64,000 nucleotides of DNA from Pseudomonas botevensis (GTDB taxonomy: Bacteria; Pseudomonadota; Gammaproteobacteria; Pseudomonadales; Pseudomonadaceae): NCBI RefSeq assembly GCF_019145475.1, contig NZ_JAHTKI010000016.1, positions 186,001-250,000 of the forward strand. The letters run 5' to 3'. The translations under genes were made by a program, and so were the position numbers. The notes under the pieces were generated by a model. It saw only the letters and a list, made by a program, of their open reading frames with translations, was not told where the DNA came from and made no database searches. Shown here piece after piece: positions 17,757 to 25,769 of the stretch. Each line of letters begins with the position of its first letter. The first letter of the stretch is position 1.

Positions 17757-17971
17757 GTCGAGGTCCTTTCGCAGGTATTTTCGAAGATGTACCTTTTAGC
17801 AACTCAAACGAAAACGTGCTATCGCGATACCGACATAAACGTACTGAAAGCGAAAATTTCCGCACTTTTGTGCGTTTGTTTGCAGTACGCTTGGCCACGG
17901 CAATCACCCCGGCAGAGGGTGTGCCTCACCGCCCTGCGTGTAGACCATCGATCTTTTTCGTGAGGTTTACC

Positions 17972-18298
17972 ATGCGCATCACTTCCCAACTCATCTGCCA
18001 GGCTGCCGACGACCTCAAGGGTTTTGTCGGCCTCAATCGCAAGACCGGCCACTACATCGTGCGCTTCAGCGAAGACTCGTTCGGCATGGACGTGGCCGAT
18101 GACGGCATCATTCCCACCAGCGAATTCGTCTGGACGCCGGTCACCGAGCAGACCATGACCTTGAGCCGCGAGCGGATTCAGTTGCTGCTCGATCAGAACA
18201 TCGATGAGCGGATCAACATCAGCGAGCCGTTGCGGGTTTACATGAGCAAGCGGGAAGTGCCGGAGATTGAGGCGGTGCGCAGTCTGCTGAAGGGATGA
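17972..18298 (+). CDS. DUF2025 family protein
   Basis: A 108-residue cytoplasmic protein of the pseudomonad-restricted DUF2025 family, function unknown. Visible are the start MRITSQLICQAADDLKGFVG, a central acidic strand SFGMDVADDGI and the terminal helix SKREVPEIEAVRSLL. ATG 17972 has GAGG at good spacing. It is divergent from glpQ across 215 nt, in which TATCGCGATA (17820-17829) is a perfect palindrome. A REP pair follows. Confidence 0.75.
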   Translation: MRITSQLICQAADDLKGFVGLNRKTGHYIVRFSEDSFGMDVADDGIIPTSEFVWTPVTEQTMTLSRERIQLLLDQNIDERINISEPLRVYMSKREVPEIEAVRSLLKG

Positions 18299-18312
18299 CG
18301 GTTCGGGCCTTT

Positions 18313-18380
18313 TTGCGGGCAAGCCCGACTCCCACATTGGTATGTGTTGCCCCTGTGGAAGCCGGGCTTGCCCGCGAAGG
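18313..18380. repeat. REP inverted pair
   Basis: TTGCGGGCAAGCCCGACTCC at 18313 and its inverted partner GAAGCCGGGCTTGCCCGCGA at 18358 flank about 20 nt, between the convergent DUF2025 and monooxygenase genes. Confidence 0.7.
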
Positions 18381-18404
18381 CGATCTGATGGGCACCGCCG
18401 GATC

Positions 18405-18725
18405 TCAGCCAAACCGATAATCCCGCTCAACCCGGCACACCCGTGTGTGACAGGTCGCATACCACGTCGAACGCCCGCGCTCGCGAATCAGTCGATGTTC
18501 GGGATGTTCCTTCCACGCCAGAATCGCCGCTTCACTGGCCCAGTACGAAACCGTGATCCCCACGCCATCCGTGCCCCGTACCGATTCAACGCCGAGAAAC
18601 CCCGGCTGCTCGCGAACCAGTTCCAGCATGCGCTCGGCGGCTTCGGCGTAACCCTGATCACCCTCGGTGCGGGTCGAGGTGAAAATCACCGCGTAATACG
18701 GCGCCTCGGGTGTCTCGCTCATCAT
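18405..18725 (-). CDS. Antibiotic biosynthesis monooxygenase-like (ABM) protein
   Basis: A 106-residue ferredoxin-like ABM/DUF4937-type protein. The barrel strand YYAVIFTSTRT, the helix YAEAAERMLELVREQPGFL and the strand GITVSYWASEAAILAWKEHPEH are typical. The family includes quinol monooxygenases and heme-degrading enzymes, but many members are uncharacterised. ATG 18725 overlaps the upstream gene's stop (ATGATGA), giving translational coupling with the CTP-synthase-related gene. A functional link is likely but its nature is unknown. Confidence 0.7.
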   Translation of the reverse strand: MMSETPEAPYYAVIFTSTRTEGDQGYAEAAERMLELVREQPGFLGVESVRGTDGVGITVSYWASEAAILAWKEHPEHRLIRERGRSTWYATCHTRVCRVERDYRFG

Positions 18726-19429
18726 GACCGGCGCTCTGCACAAGCGTCGACAAACGCCCGCACCAGCGGTGGCATCTGCCCCTTGAGAGCCGCGCGTTCC
18801 GGCTGAAACAGGGTGGCGACAAAAAACGGGTGACCCTTGAGTTCGATGGCGCGCAGGTCACCCGCCGAATCGTGGCCCACGGCGTGCAGGCCGTGGCTCA
18901 GCAGTGGTTGCTCGAACTGCGGATTCACACCGAAGCGGCAGCGATAGCCTTCTCGAATCTCCGACGTTTCGTACGCCTGGGCGATCAACGAGCCGGGCAG
19001 CAGATGAATGTTGTCCACCGCTTCCACCAGCGCACAGGTCAATGGCGTGAGCACGGCACGTTCGGCGTTGGGCGCAACTTCGCCATGCTCGGCATCGGTC
19101 CAGCCAAGGACGTTGCGGGAAAACTCCAGCACCGCATGCTGAAAGCCACCGCAGGTGCCGAGGAAAGGTCGCTGCTGCTCGCGGGCAAAACGAATCGCCC
19201 GCAACGCGCCGTCTTCGCTTTTGTAAGGGGTGGCCGGAACACCCCAGAATCCGTCGTAATTCTCCAGCGGCGTGTCGACGTGAATCTGTTCCGTTGCCAG
19301 CCATTCAAATTGCATGTTGCGACCAGTGAATTCAGCCACCAGGCCGAGGGCGACGGGAATGGCCTGGTGGGCGGTGACGTGCGGATCGTGATCGCCGATC
19401 AGGGCGATGCGCAGGGCTCTGGATTCCAT
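18722..19429 (-). CDS. CTP synthase C-terminal region-related (seleno)protein family, Cys form
   Basis: A 235-residue class I glutamine amidotransferase-like protein that resembles only the C-terminal domain of CTP synthase. The nucleophile elbow is FLGTCGGFQHAVLEFS (about residues 94-109); in some family members this Cys is selenocysteine, here it is encoded by TGC. HPFFVATLFQPE near the end holds the His and Glu of the triad. No synthase domain is present, so it cannot make CTP alone. Start 19429 (MESRALRIALIGDHDPHV) gives the family N-terminus. It overlaps the ABM gene by 4 nt and is divergent from a LysR gene whose start is about 80 nt away. Its reaction is unknown. Confidence 0.8.
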   Translation of the reverse strand: MESRALRIALIGDHDPHVTAHQAIPVALGLVAEFTGRNMQFEWLATEQIHVDTPLENYDGFWGVPATPYKSEDGALRAIRFAREQQRPFLGTCGGFQHAVLEFSRNVLGWTDAEHGEVAPNAERAVLTPLTCALVEAVDNIHLLPGSLIAQAYETSEIREGYRCRFGVNPQFEQPLLSHGLHAVGHDSAGDLRAIELKGHPFFVATLFQPERAALKGQMPPLVRAFVDACAERRS

Positions 19430-19507
19430 GAGGACTCGCTGTGCTTGTTGAGGGATGGAAGCCACTATAGATTGGCGTTCACGCACTCAATATTGGCGTT
19501 TGCCCAA

Positions 19508-20386
19508 GTGATCAATGCATCGACGCACTATCAACTCGACTACCCGGATCTGGCGCTGATTCTCGCGCTGGTGCGTGGCGGCGCTCTGGCCCGGGCTGCG
19601 CAGCTGTTGAAGGTGGATGTGTCGACGGTGTTTCGTGCGGTGCGTCGACTCGAGGCGGCGCTCGGCCAGCAATTGTTCGAAAAAAGCCGCGCCGGGTATC
19701 TGCCCACGAGCCTTGCGCGGTCGCTGGCGGAGCAGGCCGAGCGCGCCGAACAGGCGCTGGAAGCGGCGCGCATTGGCGTGGAGCAGGGCGGCGAAGTGGT
19801 CAGCGGCACGGTGCGCCTGACCTGTACCGATTCGGTGCTGCAAGGTCTGCTGCTGCCGGCGCTGGCGCAGTTCATGCCGAACTACCCGGCGCTGACCCTT
19901 GAGCTGAGCACTTCCAACGATTTCGCCAACCTCAGCCGCCGCGATGCCGACATCGCCCTGCGTCTGACGCGCTCACCGCCGGAGCATCTGGTCGGACGCC
20001 AATTGGCGAAGGTTTCCTACCGGGTCTGCGCCAGTGCCCGCTACCTGCAAGGCGTCGATCCTACGGATCTGGCGGCGTTGACCTGGATCGCCCCGGACGA
20101 TTTCCTGCCGGATCACCCGACCATCGCCTGGCGCCGCCAGCATCTGCCCGGGGTGACACCGGGTTATCGTTGCAACAGCATGTTGTCGGTGACTGAACTG
20201 GTGCGGGCCGGGCTCGGGGTGGCGGCGTTGCCCGACTTTCTGATCAACGAGGATTTACAGGCCTTGAGTGAGCCGCTGCATGGCTACGACACGGCGTTGT
20301 GGCTGCTGACCCGCCCGGATTGCCGGGCATTGCGCTCGGTGGTGACGTTGTTCGATGAATTGGGGCGGGCGTTGCGGTTGGCGTGA
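19508..20386 (+). CDS. LysR family transcriptional regulator (GTG start)
   Basis: A LysR regulator of 292 residues. The HTH reads LDYPDLALILALVRGG, ALARAAQLLKVDVSTVFRAV and LFEKSRAGYLPT; the effector domain has the VSGTVRLTCTDSVLQGLLLP beginning. No ATG fits the family N-terminus; GTG 19508 is the best start, as upstream in-frame sequence lies within the divergent gene. It probably regulates the divergent amidotransferase-ABM operon. Confidence 0.85.
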   Translation: MINASTHYQLDYPDLALILALVRGGALARAAQLLKVDVSTVFRAVRRLEAALGQQLFEKSRAGYLPTSLARSLAEQAERAEQALEAARIGVEQGGEVVSGTVRLTCTDSVLQGLLLPALAQFMPNYPALTLELSTSNDFANLSRRDADIALRLTRSPPEHLVGRQLAKVSYRVCASARYLQGVDPTDLAALTWIAPDDFLPDHPTIAWRRQHLPGVTPGYRCNSMLSVTELVRAGLGVAALPDFLINEDLQALSEPLHGYDTALWLLTRPDCRALRSVVTLFDELGRALRLA

Positions 20387-20408
20387 TACGGGTAGCCCGA
20401 GAAGGGGG

Positions 20409-20428
20409 CGGGCCGATCCAGCGGCCCG
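20409..20428. terminator. Hairpin after LysR gene
   Basis: CGGGCCG (20409-20415) pairs with CGGCCCG (20422-20428) around ATCCAG in the short space between convergent stops. There is no strong T tract, so it is a likely rather than certain terminator. Confidence 0.45.
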
Positions 20429-20459
20429 ACACAAATTTGATCCCCCCGTTAACCGGGCA

Positions 20460-21779
20460 TCACCCCGGCGCCCGCTCATTGGCAAACATGCTCACCGCCT
20501 CAACCGCTTCACCGGCGCCATCACGAATCTGCAAAATCACCGTCCCCGCCTGATCCGCCAGTTCCACCCCCTGTGCCGCCCGGCCACGGGTGCCGTCCAT
20601 GCTTTTGATCGCCTGACGGGTTTCGCTCTGGATCAGACCGATCATGTTGGAAATCTCCGCCGTCGAACCGCTGGTGCGCGCCGCCAGTTGCCGAACTTCG
20701 TCCGCCACCACGGCAAAGCCGCGTCCCTGTTCACCGGCACGAGCTGCCTCGATGGCGGCGTTGAGCGCCAGCAGATTGGTCTGATCGGCAATCGAGCGGA
20801 TGGTGTTGACGATGGCGGTGATCTGTTCGGAGCGCTCACCGAGTTGTGCGATCAGGGTTGAAGATTCGGCGATGTCATCGGCGATCTCGCGCATTTCGCT
20901 GGCTGCCTGCTGGATCACTTGAGTGCCTTGTTCGGCGACTTTCCGGGTCGCCACCGAGATGTGATAAGCGGCGCTGGCGCTACGCGCATCCTGCTCGTGC
21001 TGCTCGACCCTGGCAGTGACGTCCGAGGCGAATTTCACCACTTTGCTCAACCGGCCCGAGGCGTCGTAGACCGGGTTGTAATTGGCCTCCAGCCATACCG
21101 TGCGCCCGTGTTTGTCCACGCGTTCGAACTGGCCCTGGAACAACTCGCCCTGATTCAGTCGGCGCCAGAAATCCTGATAGGCGCTGCTGTTGACCAGTTC
21201 CGGGGTGCAGAACAAGCGGTGATGTTTACCCTTGAGTTCGGCCAGGGTGTAACCCATGCGCGTCAGAAAATTCTGGTTGGCCGTAAGAATGTTGCCGTCG
21301 AGATCGAATTCGATCACGGCCATGGCACGGTCGATCGCCTGCAGCTTGGCGTTGGCTTCGCTTTCCTGCTGCACCTTGGCGGTGACATCCATTGCGTACT
21401 TGACCACTTTCACCACGCGGCCCGAGGTGTCCTTGATCGGGTTGTAACTGGCTTCGAGCCAGATCGGCCGGCCCTGGCTGTCGACGCGTTCGAAAGTGCC
21501 GGACTGGAACTGGCCGTTTTTCAATCGTGACCACAGCTCGCTGTACTGGCTGCTGCGGGAAACCTCCGGCGTACAGAAGCGGCGATGGGACTGACCGATC
21601 ACCTGTTCGGCGGTGTAACCCATGGTCTTCAGGAAGTTGTCGTTGGCACGCAGCACCACCGCATCGAGATCGAATTCAATCACCGCCATGGAGCGGTCAA
21701 TGGCATCGAGCAGGCTGGCTTGCTGGGCGACGGTCTGTTGCAGGTCGTCGAGGGCGGACTGGTGACGGTTGAAGAACAT
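20460..21779 (-). CDS. PAS-PAS-MCP soluble receptor (BdlA-like)
   Basis: A 439-residue cytoplasmic receptor without membrane segments. Two PAS domains repeat almost the same sequence: AIDRSMAVIEFDLDAVVLRA...FLKTMGYT (about residues 24-110) and AIDRAMAVIEFDLDGNILTA...FLTRMGYT (about 146-235). The MCP signalling domain follows (about 255-439), with the intact tip EQTNLLALNAAIEAARAGEQ. The order and size match BdlA, the P. aeruginosa biofilm-dispersal regulator, and Aer-type sensors. ATG 21779 starts the conserved MFFNRHQSALDDL. The gene immediately upstream on the same strand encodes a diguanylate cyclase. Ligand (heme, FAD or none) is not readable. Confidence 0.82.
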   Translation of the reverse strand: MFFNRHQSALDDLQQTVAQQASLLDAIDRSMAVIEFDLDAVVLRANDNFLKTMGYTAEQVIGQSHRRFCTPEVSRSSQYSELWSRLKNGQFQSGTFERVDSQGRPIWLEASYNPIKDTSGRVVKVVKYAMDVTAKVQQESEANAKLQAIDRAMAVIEFDLDGNILTANQNFLTRMGYTLAELKGKHHRLFCTPELVNSSAYQDFWRRLNQGELFQGQFERVDKHGRTVWLEANYNPVYDASGRLSKVVKFASDVTARVEQHEQDARSASAAYHISVATRKVAEQGTQVIQQAASEMREIADDIAESSTLIAQLGERSEQITAIVNTIRSIADQTNLLALNAAIEAARAGEQGRGFAVVADEVRQLAARTSGSTAEISNMIGLIQSETRQAIKSMDGTRGRAAQGVELADQAGTVILQIRDGAGEAVEAVSMFANERAPG

Positions 21780-21904
21780 CTTGGCTGCGCTCCGGAAATA
21801 GGGCTTGAGGTGTTGTCCCTGTTCCCGCACTGGCAGGCCGAACGTGGATGGCGTTCGACGTGGACTGCATAATGCCAGCATCCTGGTTGGCGAGCAGATC
21901 TTAT

Positions 21905-21954
21905 ACAAACTGTTTGTTCATGTACAAGAAAGCGTATGCGACAGCTTTTGTACA
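21905..21954. promoter_or_regulatory. Two dyads upstream of the BdlA-like gene
   Basis: ACAAAC-T-GTTTGT (21905-21917) is a perfect short palindrome, and TGTACAAGAAAGC (21921) with GCTTTTGTACA (21944-21954) forms a second dyad with one bulge. They lie between the diguanylate cyclase stop and the BdlA-like start, so they may be an operator or a transcript hairpin between the two genes. Confidence 0.35.
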
Positions 21955-21961
21955 AGTTTTG

Positions 21962-23035
21962 TCAGACGCTGGAATGGCCCAACGCTACGCTGATTGTGTT
22001 ACGGCCCGTGTGTTTGGCGGTATACAACGCTTTGTCGGCATCGTCCAGCCAGTCGAGTGCGTCGGGGTAAGCGCGTTGATAGCGCGCCAGTCCGATGCTC
22101 AGGCTGACCCGTAATTCGGGTACATCGGGGTGGCGGTATTGGTGCAGGGCCTGGCGCAGTTGCTCCATCAATGCTTCGGCCTTGGTCAACGGCAGGTTGG
22201 GCAGGATCACGCAGAATTCGTCGCCGCCATAGCGGCCGGCCAGATCACGCTGGTCCAGCAGGGATTTCAGTTCACGGCTCAGCTGGCGCAGTACCGTGTC
22301 GCCGACGATATGGCCGTAACTGTCGTTGATCACCTTGAAATGATCGATGTCGATCAGCGCCAGTGTGGCCTGGCTGTTGTGCTCGTGGCATTGCTGGAAT
22401 TTCAGGTGCAGCAGGTCTTTCCAGGCGCCGTGGTTGAGCAGACCGGTCAGGCTGTCGGTGCGACTGAGGGCGCTGAGGGTGCGTTTGTGTTCCCCGAGTT
22501 TTATCGCCAGACGGTAACAGACCATGCCCAGGGCCAGCGGGTAGAGCGTCAGCATGGGCAGGCATGCCCAGACCTGAATCGGTGTGGTGGTGAGGCTGAA
22601 CTTCACCCCGAAAATCGACCAGCCCAGCAGCACGCCAATCAGCTGAGCGAGGGCGCCAAGCATGCACAGTCGCTGACCGCCGGCCGCCACGTTGTTCATG
22701 GTCATCATCGACAGGATGGTGACGGTGGTCAGCGGATTGAATTGAAAGCTCGCGGCCCAGAAACCACCGAAGACCGAGTCATACAGCAGGTTGCGGCGTT
22801 CGGCGCGATAGGGAAATGCCGAGCGGGTCGACACCTGATAGGCCACATGAGGCCAGGCCAGACCATTGAACAGCAACAGAGCCCAGAGCCAGGCCGGCGG
22901 GTTCAACGGGTACAGCGCGGCACCGACACTGAACATGCCAATGCCCAGGCCAATGGCCCGTGGAAGGTAGATGCGCCTGGCGAATGACAAGCCTTTGCCG
23001 CGTTGGTTTTCCATGATGTTCTGCGCCAGATTCAT
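21962..23035 (-). CDS. MASE2-GGDEF diguanylate cyclase (AdrA/DgcC-like)
   Basis: A membrane-bound diguanylate cyclase of about 357 residues, making c-di-GMP from two GTP. The N-terminal MASE2 sensor (about residues 15-170, starting GKGLSFARRIYLPRAIG) holds several hydrophobic helices. The catalytic GGDEF domain covers about 190-350, with DSLTGLLNHGAW, LIDIDHFKVINDSYGH and the intact active site RYGGDEF. The inhibitory I-site (RxxD five residues before GGDEF) is DQRD here, so product inhibition may be weak. The layout is that of E. coli/Salmonella AdrA (DgcC). The start is uncertain: 23035 (MNLAQN) or 23014 (MENQRG). A BdlA-like gene follows. Confidence 0.87.
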   Translation of the reverse strand: MNLAQNIMENQRGKGLSFARRIYLPRAIGLGIGMFSVGAALYPLNPPAWLWALLLFNGLAWPHVAYQVSTRSAFPYRAERRNLLYDSVFGGFWAASFQFNPLTTVTILSMMTMNNVAAGGQRLCMLGALAQLIGVLLGWSIFGVKFSLTTTPIQVWACLPMLTLYPLALGMVCYRLAIKLGEHKRTLSALSRTDSLTGLLNHGAWKDLLHLKFQQCHEHNSQATLALIDIDHFKVINDSYGHIVGDTVLRQLSRELKSLLDQRDLAGRYGGDEFCVILPNLPLTKAEALMEQLRQALHQYRHPDVPELRVSLSIGLARYQRAYPDALDWLDDADKALYTAKHTGRNTISVALGHSSV

Positions 23036-23171
23036 TCTGAAACACTTTGCAGTGTAAAACTCTGACTGACCGGTCGTCGGCCAATTGGCAGACATTGTCA
23101 TTTATTCCAGCGGGAATATTCAGTGTCCTTGTGAGCCATTTAACCGGGATAAAGGCTCGCGCAGTCCCGGT

Positions 23172-23780
23172 CTAGAGCTGGTAGCAGGCCAGAAACATGT
23201 CCAGCGCGGCCTCGACCACGGTGCTTTGCGTGGCGCTGTCGAGGGTGGGTTGGCCCATGGAAATCTGTGGCCAGAAGGCGAAGGCTTTCAGCAGACCTTG
23301 TACCTGATGCGCGGCGAATTCCGGGTCGACCGGTTTGAGTCGGCCAGCGGTCTGGGCGGCGCGGATCCACACAGTCACGCTTTCTTCGCGTTCGCGCATG
23401 CGCGCCACCATGTTCTGCGCGCGCTCCGGGGAGTGAATGGTGGCGGCGATGGCAACCCGCGCCAGGTTGAGAAAGTTTTCGTCGGCCATCAGCTGCAATT
23501 TGGCCAGCAGGATCTGGCGCAGTTGGTCGCGCAAAGGTTGCTCAGGTTGATAGGCCAATGATTGCTCGGTGCTGATCCGTGCCCACAACTGGCCGAGAAT
23601 TTCGGCGAACAGCTCCTCTTTACTCGGGAAATGGTTGTAAACGGTGCGCTTCGATACCCCGGCGGTCGCCGCAATCCTGTCCATGCTGGTGATGTCGAAA
23701 CCGTTGGCGCGAAACTCGGTGATGGCCGCCTGAATGATGGCTTCGCGTTTACGGTCGGTGAGGCGCTGTGGAGCTGTCAT
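23172..23780 (-). CDS. TetR/AcrR family transcriptional regulator
   Basis: A 202-residue TetR-type repressor. The HTH is at residues about 10-60 (AIITEFRANGFDITSMDRIA-like helix, then AATAGVSKRTVYNHFPSKEEL). The C-terminal ligand domain resembles the AefR-like C-terminal families. ATG 23780 (MTAPQRL) gives the standard length. It is divergent from the MBL-fold hydrolase gene across 214 nt that hold a 16-nt dyad (23858-23873), a probable operator. Confidence 0.87.
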   Translation of the reverse strand: MTAPQRLTDRKREAIIQAAITEFRANGFDITSMDRIAATAGVSKRTVYNHFPSKEELFAEILGQLWARISTEQSLAYQPEQPLRDQLRQILLAKLQLMADENFLNLARVAIAATIHSPERAQNMVARMREREESVTVWIRAAQTAGRLKPVDPEFAAHQVQGLLKAFAFWPQISMGQPTLDSATQSTVVEAALDMFLACYQL

Positions 23781-23857
23781 AAATTCGATTCGGCAGAAAA
23801 AAGAGGAAATTACACTCGGCAGTTTACTTGTCATCCGGTTTGATGCAACCTAGAAAC

Positions 23858-23873
23858 TACACCGATCAGTGTA
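23858..23873. promoter_or_regulatory. TetR operator candidate
   Basis: TACACCGATCAGTGTA matches its own reverse complement at 14 of 16 positions and lies in the TetR-MBL divergent space. A further TACACT half occurs nearer the TetR start (about 23811). Confidence 0.45.
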
Positions 23874-23994
23874 ATGTTGTCTTAATCGGTGCACCCTAAA
23901 ACCAGATGTCCGGCTGATGCGTGCGTGCCTTGGCCCTTTATCGTCCCACCGTGGAAAACCGTGAATTGTTCGGTTTTTCTGGAGTCATTCATTC

Positions 23995-25065
23995 ATGGCC
24001 AATTCAATTTCCTCCGCGAATCACGACTCGACAAACGCGGCATCCACGCCTGAAGCGTCCCGGCAGGATCAGGGACTGTTCCGCAACCATGCCCCGGTGC
24101 AACGGGAAGGCGTACGCAAGATGCTACGAATCATGTGGAACATGATCTTCCACAAACCCCACAACACCCGCCCCGCAGGGGCCATCCCGGTGCAGCCCCT
24201 GACCCGCGAAGACCTGCTGGCGGCGCCCAACCACAGCGTCTACCGCCTTGGTCACTCGACCCTGCTGCTGAAGATGCAGGACAAATTCTGGATCACTGAC
24301 CCGGTGTTCGCCGAGCGCGCTTCTCCGGTGCAATGGGCCGGCCCGAAACGCTTCCACCAGCCGCCGATCAGCATCGATGAGTTGCCACCGATCGAAGCGG
24401 TGATCCTGTCGCACAACCACTACGACCATCTCGACTACGAGGCCGTGCTCAAACTCGCGGCCAAGACCAACGTCTTCCTGACCCCGCTGGGCGTCGGCGA
24501 CACCCTGGTCAAATGGGGCATCGACGCCGACAAAGTCCGCCAGTTCGACTGGTGGCAAGGCACCGAAGTCGCCGGCATCCGCTTCGTCGCCACCCCGTCG
24601 CAACACTTTTCAGGGCGTGGCCTGTTCGACAGCAACGCTACCCTGTGGGCGTCCTGGGTGATGATCGACGGCGACAAGCGCATCTTCTTCAGCGGCGACA
24701 GCGGCTACTTCAACGGCTTCAAACGCATCGGCGAACAATACGGCCCGTTCGACCTGACCCTGATGGAAACCGGCGCCTACAACGTCGAATGGCCCCACGT
24801 TCACATGCAGCCCGAAGAAACCCTGCAAGCCCACATCGACCTCAAGGGTCGCTGGCTCTTCCCGATCCACAACGGCACCTTCGACCTGGCCATGCACGCC
24901 TGGCACGAACCTTTCGACCGCATCCTCGCCCTGGCCTGGGAGCGCAGCGTCTCCATCACCACCCCGCAAATGGGCGAGGCCTTCAACCTGGCGCAACCGC
25001 AGCGGGGGAGTACGTGGTGGCTGGCGGTTGAAGGGGAGGGTGAGGTTGTTGTTCAGAGCGCTTGA
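23995..25065 (+). CDS. MBL-fold metallo-hydrolase (NAPE-PLD/UlaG-like)
   Basis: A 356-residue metallo-beta-lactamase-fold hydrolase. The metal-binding motif HxHxDH is in LSHNHYDHLDYE (about residues 138-149), with later ligands in SQHFSGRG, FFSGDSGYF and PIHNGTFDLAMHAWHEP. The HSTLLLKMQDKFWITDPVF region matches the NAPE-PLD-like group, which acts on phosphodiesters or lactones; the bacterial substrate is unknown. Residues 1-60 look like an unstructured leader without a clear signal peptide. The gene is probably repressed by the divergent TetR. Its 3' end overlaps a convergent small gene by 13 nt. Confidence 0.83.
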   Translation: MANSISSANHDSTNAASTPEASRQDQGLFRNHAPVQREGVRKMLRIMWNMIFHKPHNTRPAGAIPVQPLTREDLLAAPNHSVYRLGHSTLLLKMQDKFWITDPVFAERASPVQWAGPKRFHQPPISIDELPPIEAVILSHNHYDHLDYEAVLKLAAKTNVFLTPLGVGDTLVKWGIDADKVRQFDWWQGTEVAGIRFVATPSQHFSGRGLFDSNATLWASWVMIDGDKRIFFSGDSGYFNGFKRIGEQYGPFDLTLMETGAYNVEWPHVHMQPEETLQAHIDLKGRWLFPIHNGTFDLAMHAWHEPFDRILALAWERSVSITTPQMGEAFNLAQPQRGSTWWLAVEGEGEVVVQSA

Positions 25066-25367
25066 GGCTTTGACCTGATTCGCTCTGCGGAGCGAATCAG
25101 GTCACTTCCGTCGCCGGTTCCCGACAACCGATTAATGTAGTGCTCAATCGTGATTATCGGCACCTCTCGAAACTTGCCACGAAGGATCTCTTTCAGCTTT
25201 ACCAAAGAAAGCTCAAGCTTGCGTGCTGCCTCTGCTTCACAGGTGCCAAGCGTTTTGATGAGCTCGGCCAGTTGGCTAACGCGTTCCGATTTACCTCGCA
25301 TATCCTCGGCATCGGCAAGTTCTAAAGACTGATAAACATCACGTTCGCTTTCTTCAATTTTGATCAT
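25053..25367 (-). CDS. Orphan HigA2-like XRE antitoxin family protein
   Basis: A 104-residue protein resembling the XRE antitoxins of the HTH_37/HigA2 type: ELADAEDMRGKSERVSQLAE, then LIKTLGTCEAEAARKLELSL and VKLKEILRGKFREVPI. In intact loci a RelE/HigB toxin gene lies immediately upstream; here the upstream neighbour is an unrelated gene and no toxin is seen. So this is an orphan or a remnant. The last codons overlap both the MBL gene (convergent, 13 nt) and a perfect 15-bp hairpin. Moderate confidence in the family, low in any function. Confidence 0.55.
   Translation of the reverse strand: MIKIEESERDVYQSLELADAEDMRGKSERVSQLAELIKTLGTCEAEAARKLELSLVKLKEILRGKFREVPIITIEHYINRLSGTGDGSDLIRSAERIRSKPQAL
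25071..25104. repeat. Perfect 15-bp inverted repeat
   Basis: TGACCTGATTCGCTC (25071-25085), loop TGCG, then GAGCGAATCAGGTCA (25090-25104). It lies just past the MBL stop and inside the 3' end of the antitoxin-like gene, so it can terminate the first while encoding the last residues of the second. There is no T tract. Confidence 0.7.
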
Positions 25368-25379
25368 GTCCTTGAGCCT

Positions 25380-25697
25380 TCATTCAGCCATCGCAAAATC
25401 CCCACGCTCCACACTCTCCGTTGTCACCCCCTTCAAACTCGCACTGCGCCCCGGCGCAAACCCCGGGAAGAACACCAACCCCTGTGCCTCAAACCGATAG
25501 GCCAGCGCCAACCGTGTCGCGTCCGCCACGTCTTGCTGCGCTTCAAACCGCTGAATGTCGTCTACCGATACCTCCGCCTCCCGCGACAGCTGCTCGACGC
25601 TCCAGCCGAGCATTACCCGGGCCTGCACGCAATGGGTCGGGGTGAACTGGAAGAGGGCGATACGTTCGAGAATGAGGTTCATCGCTAAAGAGGCCAT
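25380..25697 (-). CDS. Small XRE-like HTH protein
   Basis: A 105-residue protein. The segment QARVMLGWSVEQLSREAEV, then SVDDIQRFEAQQDVADATR, followed by FEAQGLVFFPG, matches the common 'ARALLGWSQ..LA..AGVS...I..FE' HTH of XRE-type regulators. ATG 25697 has GGAG six nt upstream, which separates it from the in-frame remnant of an AraC gene that reads into it without a stop. A TGTAC-N9-GTACA dyad lies upstream, a possible autoregulatory site. The target is unknown. Confidence 0.65.
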   Translation of the reverse strand: MASLAMNLILERIALFQFTPTHCVQARVMLGWSVEQLSREAEVSVDDIQRFEAQQDVADATRLALAYRFEAQGLVFFPGFAPGRSASLKGVTTESVERGDFAMAE

Positions 25698-25731
25698 GGT
25701 GTGCTCCGGGCTCGAGAGTGCTGATGGAAAA

Positions 25732-25750
25732 TGTACTGTGTTTTTGTACA
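25732..25750. promoter_or_regulatory. TGTAC-N9-GTACA dyad upstream of the XRE-like gene
   Basis: TGTAC (25732-25736) and GTACA (25746-25750) are inverted arms about 35 nt upstream of the start at 25697, placed where a repressor would block transcription. Confidence 0.4.
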
Positions 25751-25769
25751 GTTGTTTTTGGCCGGGATC

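Noticed and set aside
19120..19160. Selenocysteine insertion site in the amidotransferase-like gene
   Set aside because: The nucleophile codon is TGC, so no UGA recoding is needed.
25053..25380. A complete toxin-antitoxin pair
   Set aside because: Only the antitoxin-like gene is visible; the upstream frame belongs to the XRE-like gene and AraC remnant.
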